Of a stretch of 64,000 nt of DNA, positions 33,111-41,705 are shown piece after piece. Both the position numbers and the translations under genes were made by a program. The stretch covers positions 794,941-858,940 of the forward strand of contig KZ111152.1 in the NCBI GenBank assembly GCA_002077045.2, written 5' to 3'. Source of the DNA: Rachicladosporium sp. CCFEE 5018. Its lineage: Eukaryota > Ascomycota > Dothideomycetes > Cladosporiales > Cladosporiaceae. The notes under the pieces were generated by a model, which worked only from the letters and a program-made list of their open reading frames with translations, did not search any database and had not been told where the DNA came from. Position 1 is the first letter of the stretch. Each line of letters starts with the position of its first letter.

Positions 33111-34061
33111 TGATCCCCGCTTGCCGGTTCGCGGCTTTTGAGAGTTCGCTTAAGCCTGTTGGCACCAGGTGATTGGAGCGCGAGTGGGGCGGCGGAGGAG
33201 GGCTGAGGCTCAGGCGGTGTTGGTGTTCATCTTGTTGGCGTGTCGTAGGATCTGATCAGTGCTCAGTGAGAGATTTGGGTGTCTCACAAAACATCAGATG
33301 CGACATCGCACCGCTTTGCTGATAGTTTGGAGGCCGACGGGAAGTAGACAATACCTGCTGCGATGACCCTGGTGGTGCCGCGGTCTCGATCGACGTCCAA
33401 TGCAATAGCGGCGTTTTTCCATATGTAGCTCAGCTGTGTACAAGGCTACAGCACGGCACAGGTGGTACTCTTGTGGACACCTCGGTGGTAGCGGAATGCA
33501 TATGCACCCCACCGGCATGTTTGTTAGCCAGTGGTTCTGCTATCAGTCTACGATGGTGTGAGGCAGACCGTCCGAGATGGGCTGATGGCAGAGGTGCTGA
33601 TCTACCACACCTCGGCAGACGCATGACAGATCTGGTATTGCTACGGCCAGGCATACATGTATTGTACCCTATTATGTGTGCGCAGTACTTTCGCTGCTGC
33701 AGCACCGATGCCGTCTATCAGTCTCAAGATGGGAAGCGTCCTACACTGGCCCGAAATGTTCAGACGAGAGCGGAGGCGATGATGAGTGTCAGGCCATGGT
33801 CGATCCTGATAGTTTTCGACTATATGGGTTGTCTGTTGCATCGTACGTGCGCTACAGTTGATTCAAGCGTGGTCACGTTGGTGAGATGGTCGTAAAGTAC
33901 TGCGAGCCTCTGGAGGGTCGATTTCTAGGCGCGAGTCATTACGAAATTTAGGAAGGAAGGACGGAGACCCAAAAGTGGTAAGCCGGTCTCAGGAAGCCGC
34001 GTTCTAGTCGCGTTTACCACTTCACCTTTCCGAGAACTGGCAAAAGTACACACACAGCACC
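33111..34061. other. Divergent promoter region between UBA-protein gene and SMC5
   Basis: About 950 bp. It probably contains the missing first exon of the UBA-protein gene and the SMC5 promoter, with the inverted repeat listed separately. Open frames of up to 140 codons here have no recognisable character. Confidence 0.5.
33973..34022. promoter_or_regulatory. 9-bp inverted repeat enclosing two CGCGTT boxes, upstream of SMC5
   Basis: AAGTGGTAA at 33973-33981 is exactly complementary to TTACCACTT at 34014-34022, and the loop holds CGCGTT twice (about 33999-34004 and 34009-34014). The structure ends 40 bp before the SMC5 start codon. CGCG cores resemble the MluI cell-cycle box recognised by MBF-type factors in yeasts; that functional reading is inference. 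Confidence 0.4.
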
Positions 34062-37000
34062 ATGGCTAGGATACATGAGTCACTGCCTGGCAGTGTCACT
34101 CCGGCGTCGCGTCGGAGAAGTGATGTCGACGACGAGGAGGAAGAAGACGAGGTCTCAGTCGATGGAGAAACTCCACGCCCGCGCAAATGCGCCAGGCCGA
34201 GCGATGTTGACGAGGAATCGGGATCAGAGGTATGTGAATGGGATCAAAATTATTCGACGATAATCCATTGTGATCTAAAAGCTGATGTCTTGCCTACAGT
34301 CCCCAGAGCGGCCACTATTACCCGAAAATTACAGGCGAAGCCCACGAGGCGCATCGACAAGTGATGGTGGACCCCGACCACACCAGCCCGGCTCCATTGT
34401 GCGAGTCGCTCTCACAGACTTTGTCACGTATACGAGAGCCGACTTCAACCTTGGACCAAACTTGAACATGATCATCGGACCCAACGGAACTGGGAAGAGC
34501 ACACTGGTCTGCGCGATCTGTCTGGGACTTGGTTGGGACACACGCCATCTCGGCCGTGCAAAAGATATCGCAGAGTTCGTGAAGCATGGCAGCAAGCACG
34601 CCACCATCGAGATTGAGTTGGCTGCAGACCCTGCTCGACAACGCAAGAACCCGGTCATCACTACGCGAATCTCGAAGGAGTCAAACAAGGCAGAGCACCT
34701 GCTCGATGGTAAGAAGTCGAGCAAGAAGCAGATCATCGACTTTGCCCGGACATTCTCGATCCAGGTCCCTATGCCAGTTCTTACCGCAAGACCGGGTAGT
34801 GGAGTTCGCAGCACTCAGCCCAGTGGCTCTCCTCGCACAGACGCAACGAGCAGCAGCGCCTCAAGAGATGACAGACATGCATGAGGAGCTCAAGGAGCTG
34901 CGCAAGGAGCAGAAGGAGAAGCAGCGAAGTCAGGAGACCTTAATGGCTGACCTCAAGAATCTTGAGAACCGTCAACGTCTACAGCAGGGCGACTATCAGG
35001 CATTGCAGGACCGAAAGGAGCTTACAGAACGTGTGGCAGCACTGGAGAAGTTCAGACCATTTCCGCAGTACAAAGTCGCCAAGGATGCACATACTGAGGC
35101 TAAGACTCGCAAGAAGGATGCGGAGAGGAAACACAGAGAGCTCGAGAAGAAGATGGCTCCGAATCTGAATGCAGTAAAGGCAAAGGAGAAATNNNNNNNN
35201 NNNNNNNNNNNNNNNNNNNNNNNNNNNNNNNNNNNNNNNNNNNNNNNNNNNNNNNNNNNNNNNNNNNNNNNNNNNNNNNNNNNNNNNNNNNNCTTTCACC
35301 ATCACAGATCCGGATGACTTCGACAAGATCCAGCAACACTTGTACGGCAGGATGAAGCTTGTTGACGTTTTTCTGCGCCAGGCGCCGACCATCGCGCTCG
35401 CAGATTACAGGCGACCTTGTTCTGACCAGCAACTTCATCAGTACGGTCTCGATGGCTGGATCGTGGATCTCCTCGATGGACCTGACGAAGTGCTTGCGAT
35501 GTTGTGTGACAACAGGATGGTACATCAAAATGCCTACACTTTGAGTGACGTTTCAAACGCACAGGCCGACGCCCTGAGGCATCGCGACAGTCCCATCACC
35601 TCTTACGCTACCGCGACGCAGACCCATCGAGTGATGCGGCGTAAGGAGTACGGTGATCAAGCCACGTCTATTCGCACCGAATTCCTGCGGCCCGCGAGAC
35701 TGTTCACCGACGCGCCTGTCGATCGAAGACACGAAGAAGAGCTGAACGCCAAGATCAGAGACGCCGAGCATGACCTCGAAGAATTGAGAGAAGCCATAAC
35801 AAGCAATACAGCCGATTTCCGTGAGCATACACGTATCAAAGCTGCAGTTGATAAAGAGAAGAAGCAGATCCAAGACGACAAGAACCGCAAGCAAGCCGAG
35901 CAAGCCACTTGGGCCGGTCTCCAGCCCAAACTCGATGAGGCCGAACAGAAGCTCGAAACCGCTTATACGCAGATCCGCACCCACCGTGAGAGTCAGCGCG
36001 AGATAGCAGCTCGTGGTGACACCATCGCGTTCCAAAAGGGCGAACTTATCCTGGACTACGCCAATTCCATCGATGCCGTCCGTACCGTGCATGTCCAACT
36101 CTTTAAAGCAGAGATCATTCGCATCGAAGCGCAGTCGGATCTCGAGCAACTCAAACTCCGTAATCAAGAAGACATCGACGCTCTTGAAGAATGCCGGCAA
36201 GAACACGAAGCCATGACCGCCGCGGTCGCTGCAACACTCGCCGAAGGCCGCCGACTCGGCGAGCTCTGCGCAGCCGTAACCGGCGACGGGCTCACGGATG
36301 TCGAAGACGAAGTCTTCGCGCAGATGCGTGAGTGGATGCCCGACACCCTCGAGACGGAAATCCAGTCCGTGCAAGCCAGACTCGAGATGAACACTGGCGG
36401 CCACATGGGCATCATCAAGGAGTACGAGGACCGCGTCAGGGCTATTGACCGTGCGCGCGGGAAAGTCGGCGATCTTGAGACCACCCTCGCGACGTTCGAG
36501 GAGAGTATTGAGCGGGTGAAGAGTATCTGGGAGCCGAGACTCGATGCGCTTATCGTGCAGATTAGTGAGGCGTTTGCGGAGAATTTTGCGCAGATCAATT
36601 GTGCTGGGGAGGTTGGGGTGTTTAAGGATGAGGACTTTGATCAGTGGGCTATTCAGATAAGGGTCAAGTTCCGGTTCGTACATGTGTGCTCCCCATCGTG
36701 TCCACTCACACTGACCGATTCCTTACAGCGAATCCGAGCCCCTCTCCCTCCTAGACTCGCACCGCCAATCCGGCGGCGAGCGCGCAGTGAGCACGATCTT
36801 CTACCTAATGGCCTTACAAACACTCGCCCGCGCGCCCTTCCGTGTCGTCGACGAGATCAATCAGGGTATGGACCCGCGCAACGAGCGGCTTGTGCATAGT
36901 CGCATGGTGAGCATCGCCTGTGGTCAGGAAGGCGGGAGTCAGTACTTTTTGATCACGCCGAAGTTGCTGGCTGGGCTGGAGTATCACAGAGATATGAAAG

Positions 37001-37119
37001 TGCATTGCATTGCTAGTGGGGAGTTCATGCCGGACTCGAGAGGGGAGGGGAAGGTGGATTTCGGTGTGCTAGCGAGACGGGCGTTGGAGGTTAGAGCGAG
37101 GGCTGAGGGGAGAGCTTAG
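34062..37119 (+). CDS. SMC5: SMC5, structural maintenance of chromosomes protein 5 (frameshifted and interrupted by a gap)
   Basis: Exon 1 is 34062-34229, intron 34230-34299 (70 bp), then coding to 36673, intron 36674-36728 (55 bp) and last exon 36729-37119. The Walker A loop is IIGPNGTGKSTLVCAI. Coiled coil follows, then the hinge region (FTITDPDDFDKIQQHLYGR), a long second coiled coil, and the C-terminal signature (HRQSGGERAVSTIFYLMALQ) with Walker B (RVVDEINQGMD). SMC5 pairs with SMC6 in the DNA-repair SMC complex. Two lesions: 100 N at 35193-35292 inside the first coil/hinge, and a frameshift at 34768, where ...FSIQ is followed one frame away by LCQFLPQDRVVEFAAL. The near-universal Asp-Asn between them is missing, equivalent to loss of five bases. 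The rest is well preserved. Confidence 0.9.
35193..35292. other. Assembly gap, 100 N
   Basis: A run of exactly 100 N, the usual size for a gap of unknown length. It interrupts the SMC5 coding sequence between the first coiled coil and the hinge. Confidence 0.99.
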
Positions 37120-37498
37120 GGGCCTCCGAGACGGGACTCGAGGGCTGGGCACAGCGTGCGAGGAATTGACCAGTGGTCCTGACGGCTGAATCGGGATATG
37201 AACAGATCAGTCATGAAATGACGAACGCGATACTGGGGTTAGGCACAGACGACTAGCGCGGTCGGAGATGTGGCTTTGGTGATCAAGATACAGCTGCATC
37301 ATATGTACATGAAGGACTTGGCCCTGCGCTGATCTGCTTGTGCCGTCTCGCCACTCTCTCGATCCCGGAGACAAACCTATGGTGGCAACGTCTTGCAATC
37401 CATGCATCGACAGCTCGACGGCTCCTCACTGGGACTGACGACCTGGTGACTACCTGGTTGCAGATTGTTCTCTCGCTTCGTGGAATCGATTATTGTGC
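37120..37498. other. Convergent 3' region
   Basis: 379 bp between the SMC5 and complex I B8 stop codons. Nothing recognised. Confidence 0.55.
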
Positions 37499-38080
37499 TC
37501 ATTGCCCTTCCTTCGCCAAACTCGTAATCTTGTCTTCTATGCCCTTCGCGTCCAGACCTATGTGGCTCACGTCAGTACTCCGCTCTGTCTGAATTGTCTA
37601 TCCGAACCCTCCACATATTCCAGTGCAGCCTTCGCTGCCCCATCTCAATATTCCAGCACTTCACGCTCCCTGGCTACGCTTCCTGCTCCAGCCCATACCG
37701 AGTCGCGCTCCCAGTGGCCCCATTCTCATACCTGAAGTCTCCCCGTCTTTACTACCGCAGGATCCACCTAGGAATGAGAGTCGCTTACCATCTAACCGCT
37801 CCATCTTCTCCCGTCCAAACTCATACCGTGCCCATACTCTCGGCGAGACATCCAATGCTTCCCGTATCATGATGGGTGTGTGCGGGTTGTGGTGTTTCAT
37901 TGTCGGGTAGGCGCGCGTGAGGAATGATCTTGCAGGTCACCATTAGTGAGGCTGTACGGGAGGGTCAAGAGGAGTCCAGGGGTGATAACGATACCGGACT
38001 GCATTGCTGTGCTCGCTCGTCTGGCAATGCTGGAAGCGCAGCTCTTTGAGGGCTTTGGTGAAGACGTATTTGCCGGACAT
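37499..38080 (-). CDS. NDUFA2: NADH dehydrogenase (complex I) B8 / 10.5 kDa subunit, NDUFA2 family
   Basis: A 94-residue protein in three exons too short to stand out as one frame: 37995-38080, 37789-37928 and 37499-37557. Exon 1 gives MSGKYVFTKALKELRFQHCQ. Exon 2 gives SFLTRAYPTMKHHNPHTPIM and PRVWARYEFGREK. Exon 3 gives LDAKGIEDKITSLAKEGQ. These are the conserved blocks of the L51/S25/CI-B8 family, here the complex I accessory subunit on the matrix arm. The codons split by introns (CG|A and G|GT) join correctly. Intron 1 is 66 bp with an AAG acceptor; intron 2 is unusually long (231 bp). It shares a 274-bp divergent promoter with the pyruvate carrier gene. Confidence 0.93.
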
Positions 38081-38354
38081 CGTGGAGCGGGAGGTTGAAG
38101 ACCGAGTGAAGCGATGGGATAATGAGTGAGAGGGCGATCAAGTATATCTTGTGCGCTCTCAATACCAAAGTCAATGCCATGAAGCTACAGACAAGGTACA
38201 TTGGTACACTCCACCCAAACCCCTCGGCAATACCCGAACCCGATCTCCGCCCCCAAATCCACCCTCACTCCCAGCTGCGTCAGTCTTCACACCCATTGCC
38301 ATTGCCGCTCATCCACTTCACCACCGACCCCATCTCCCCTTCGGACTACCAATC

Positions 38355-38943
38355 ATGTCCTCCCGCTTCGGTCTCCGCGCTCTACGCGCGCAAAACCAAA
38401 TCATGGCCAACCTCCGCGCCCAGCGCCGCTACAACAGCACCGCAATCCCAGATGCGACCGGCACAGTCATTCCCCCGAAACGGACGGGTTTCGATGCCTT
38501 CTGGAACTCGACGGTGGGGCCCAAGACTGTGCATTTCTGGGCGCCGATTATGAAGGTAAGTGCCCAGTGATTCAAGTACTACTCAGCGAGGAAGCTATGA
38601 CTGACAAACATAACAGTGGGGTCTCGTCCTCGCCGGCGCCTCCAACTTCGCCCGCCCCGCTGAGAAGCTGTCCCTCTCCCAAAACGCGGCATTGATGTGC
38701 ACCGGGCTGATCTGGACGCGGTGGTGCTTCGTTATCCGGCCGAAGAATATGTTCTTGGCGAGTGTGAACTTCTTGCTATTCTGTGTGGGCGCTGCACAAA
38801 CGGGACGAGTGTTGAACTACCAGGCGGGATTGAAGGGGAAGAATCTGGGCGAGGAGATTGTGGATGAGGTCAAGGAGGGAGCGAGGAAGGTGGAGATGGG
38901 TGTCGAGAGGGGCGTGGAGAAGGTGAGTCAGGAACTGAAGTAG
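38355..38943 (+). CDS. MPC2: Mitochondrial pyruvate carrier subunit (MPC2/MPC3 type)
   Basis: A 175-residue protein in two exons, 38355-38555 and 38617-38943, with a 61-bp phase-0 intron carrying a CTGAC branch site. The first 30 residues are basic (RFGLRALRAQNQIMANLRAQ), as in mitochondrial inner-membrane proteins. The carrier core reads VHFWAPIMK, then WGLVLAGASNFARPAEKLS and LIWTRWCFVIRPKN, with two or three hydrophobic helices. MPC imports pyruvate into the matrix as a heterodimer with MPC1. The C-terminal charged extension (KNLGEEIVDEVKEGARK) may form an amphipathic helix. Confidence 0.93.
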
Positions 38944-39194
38944 GGAAGTGACAGTGGCGCGGCGATGTAGAGCTCGGAGGGGCGAACTTCGAAGGGAAGA
39001 CATCGGCGAAGAAGACATGGCATGAGCTATCAGAGAGGAGCCCAGGGCAAAGTAAAGACTCCTGCACGCACATGTGGTGAAGCACAGCTACATGGCTATA
39101 TACGCAGTACAGGGCAGAAGGCGAAGAACGAGGATCCATGTGTACATTGCAGCATCTACGGTCGTGATTCATTCCTCCGTACTTTTGAGACCTA

Positions 39195-40175
39195 TCACGC
39201 ACCGACACCCAAAATCTGCTCAAATCGATACATCCCCCAGCTTCCCCCACCCTCTAACAATCCCCACAGCCTCTCCCCTTTCTCACCTTCCTTCGCAGCC
39301 CCCGCAGCAACAACAACAGGCATCAAATGCTCCAGACTCGGATGCGCCCTCCCTACATCCTTCCTCCTAACCAGCGCCTCAAGCCCCTTCTTCTTAGCGT
39401 CCGCACCCTCAACGTCAAGCGCCTCTGTCAGAGCATCATCAAAAGGCTTGACGTAGGGTGCGATGAAGCCTGGTTTGGAGTATGCAGCAACCATGTCGCG
39501 GATGTTGTGCACGGCCATGCCGGAGCAGATGAGTTGTATGCCTTGGTCCCGTAGAGGCGCGAGTGCGCGACCGAGGGCGAGGTGCTGCTCAACACTGTCT
39601 GAATCGAAGAGCGAGACTTGCACGACAGGAATATTGAGTGGGTTCGTCTCAGGGTTGAACGCCACGTAGAACGGCGAAAACACACCATGGTCTAAGCCGC
39701 GCCTCACGCCTTCTGCCTCAATTCCAGCATCCCCAAGCAGACTCAGCACGCGCTCCGCGAGTTCCGGCGATCCCGTGTTGGGGTACTGTAGCTCGTAGTA
39801 GTGCGGTGGGAAACCGTAGTAATCGTAGATCAGGCCTTGGGACCTGGCGGTGTTGACTTCGATGGTTTTGGGACCGCCTTGCCAGTGTGCTGAAACCACG
39901 ACGATGGCTTTTGGTTTGATTTGGTGGGTTACCTGGTGACCTAGCTCCTGGAGGTGGGCGTAGGCTGGGTGCTTTGTGTCTTCGAAGAGGTTTGGGCCGC
40001 CGTGGGAGAGGAACAGAACGGGTGTGCGTGTCATGTTTGGAAAGATCTGGGGCGTGGAGGGCGTCTGGCTTGTCTTGAAGAGGGAGGTGGCTATGAGAGG
40101 GGTGGAGACAAGGTAGATGAAGACTGCTAGAATTGGGCCGATGTACTTGCGATATGATGGACGGAGGACAGGCAT
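39195..40175 (-). CDS. LigB-type extradiol ring-cleavage dioxygenase (4,5-DOPA dioxygenase family) with N-terminal anchor
   Basis: A 326-residue single-exon protein. Residues about 12-30 are hydrophobic (IGPILAVFIYLVSTPLIATS), suggesting a signal anchor. A catalytic domain follows from TPVLFLSHGGPNLFED, with the metal-ligand candidates His in SHGGP, VVVSAHWQGG and LDHGVFSPFY. This is the pattern of LigB/DODA-like extradiol dioxygenases, which open catechol-type rings. An alternative start at the internal Met before TRTPVLFL (about residue 48) would give a soluble enzyme of the usual length, about 279 residues, so the anchor could be an annotation artefact of the first ATG. The substrate is unknown. 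Confidence 0.88.
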   Translation of the reverse strand: MPVLRPSYRKYIGPILAVFIYLVSTPLIATSLFKTSQTPSTPQIFPNMTRTPVLFLSHGGPNLFEDTKHPAYAHLQELGHQVTHQIKPKAIVVVSAHWQGGPKTIEVNTARSQGLIYDYYGFPPHYYELQYPNTGSPELAERVLSLLGDAGIEAEGVRRGLDHGVFSPFYVAFNPETNPLNIPVVQVSLFDSDSVEQHLALGRALAPLRDQGIQLICSGMAVHNIRDMVAAYSKPGFIAPYVKPFDDALTEALDVEGADAKKKGLEALVRRKDVGRAHPSLEHLMPVVVAAGAAKEGEKGERLWGLLEGGGSWGMYRFEQILGVGA

Positions 40176-40481
40176 AAGAGAGGAGAGAGGATGGGAAGGG
40201 GAGAGAGGCTACTATACTGGGGCCAAGTCAACATTTGCTGCTACGTGTCAACTCATGATGCTTCGTAATGACTTACTGTTCGTGTAGAGACTTTAGCTGT
40301 CTTTCTGCGAGTTCGCTCTCCAAGAAGTCGCCCGGTTGTCAGCAAGAGCGGATCAATTCCGCGGGCACTCCTTGCTGGTTTCGTCATTGCACAACAATCC
40401 AATGCACGATCTTGAAGCAGATGGAGTTGGCCTGATTAGTTACCATAGCCAACTAGTCATACAACGTCGTCAAGTTCAATC
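40176..40481. other. Divergent promoter between dioxygenase and thioesterase
   Basis: 306 bp; nothing further recognised. Confidence 0.5.
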
Positions 40482-41348
40482 ATGGCCGCTCCAGCAGCAA
40501 TCGTAATCCCAGCTCTCAAACGCCACACGAGCACCGTGATCGTAGCCCATGGTCTCGGCGACAGGTAGGCTCTGATTGACGCTCACATGACTCCGAGTCT
40601 TCGCTGACTCTTTCTGTAGCGGCGCCGGGTGGTAAGCTTGCTCCAAACTTCCTTCTCACACTCTCCCTCTTCTCATACTCCGTGCCAGGACCTTCCTAGC
40701 CCACCACTTCACCTCCCGCCAGAAGTTTCCCGAGACAAAATGGATCTTCCCATCCGCGCCCAGCATCCCCATAACAATCAACATGGGTACGCGCATGCCT
40801 GGCTGGTACGACATAACTTCTTTCGAAGACCTCGCTTCGCGATCTGAAGATGAGCCGGGGATTCTGCGCAGCCAAAGCTACTTCCATGAGCTCATTGACA
40901 AGGAGGTGGAGGCGGGGATCCCGAGCGAGAGGGTAGTGCTGGGAGGCTTCAGCCAGGGTGGAGCCATGGCACTGTTGAGTGGGATTACGAGTGAGAGGAA
41001 GTTGGGAGGCGTCTTTGGGTTGAGCTGTTATATGTTGTTGAGGGAGAAATTGGAGGGCATGGTTCCGAAGAGCAAGCCAAATGCTGGGACGCCCATATTC
41101 ATGGTATAAGGGTATGTTGCACCTCCGTGAGCTTCGTGACTGACACATACTAGGGCCACGGTGACGCAGACCAAGTCGTGCGATACGTATGGGGCCAGCA
41201 GACGGCCGCGAAGTTGAAGGATCTAGGCTACGGCGTAGAGTTCAAGACGTATCCCGGACTGCCACATTCTGCCGCACCGGAGGAGCTGGATGATCTGGAG
41301 AAGTATTTGAGTGCGAGGATACCAGACGTAGGGGAGAAGAAGCTATGA
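40482..41348 (+). CDS. APT1: Acyl-protein thioesterase 1 (carboxylesterase/phospholipase family)
   Basis: A 234-residue alpha/beta hydrolase in four exons: 40482-40564, 40620-40631, 40689-41103 and 41154-41348. Exon 2 is a 12-base micro-exon that completes Ser-Gly-Ala-Gly-Trp across two split codons. The introns are 55, 57 and 50 bp. The oxyanion region is HGLGDSGAGW, the nucleophile Ser is in VLGGFSQGGAMALLSG, and the acid and base are in GHGDADQVV and GLPHSA, so the catalytic triad is complete. These enzymes remove palmitate from cytosolic proteins such as Ras and G-alpha. Length matches the family. Confidence 0.94.
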
Positions 41349-41705
41349 CTTGACGATACGGTAAGCCGAAGTCGGCATCATGATGGGATTGCGACGCTGG
41401 AGCCATGGGATGCGGGCGAAGTGACACTGGTGCTTGGGCTGGCAGCACTGGTGGTGATATGGGTGCTTACACTTGCTCTGATGCGGCGGTGGCGCGCATC
41501 GTAAAATGCTGAGGCTTACACCAGGCGAGGGCCGGCGAGAGCCGCTGGAGAGCAGTACCACCAAACGCGATGTGTCTACAACAATATACAGCATACATGG
41601 ACCAGCCTACATCTTTCTGGCGAAAGCCTGGGTATACCGCCTGACTCCGTCCTACAGAGTTGCTAATTCGCTTGTACCCTTCGTTCCCTGTTGTGTTCCA
41701 AGCAA
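41349..41705. other. Convergent 3' region
   Basis: 357 bp between the thioesterase and the large conserved gene. Nothing recognised. Confidence 0.5.

Noticed and set aside
34765..34815. Intron in SMC5 starting at GTCCCT to explain the frame change
   Set aside because: It would remove LCQFLPQDR, one of the most conserved SMC5 segments, and the intron would be too short.
35553..36683. Open frame of 376 codons on the minus strand
   Set aside because: Antisense shadow of the SMC5 coiled coil; the codon-position pattern belongs to the plus strand.
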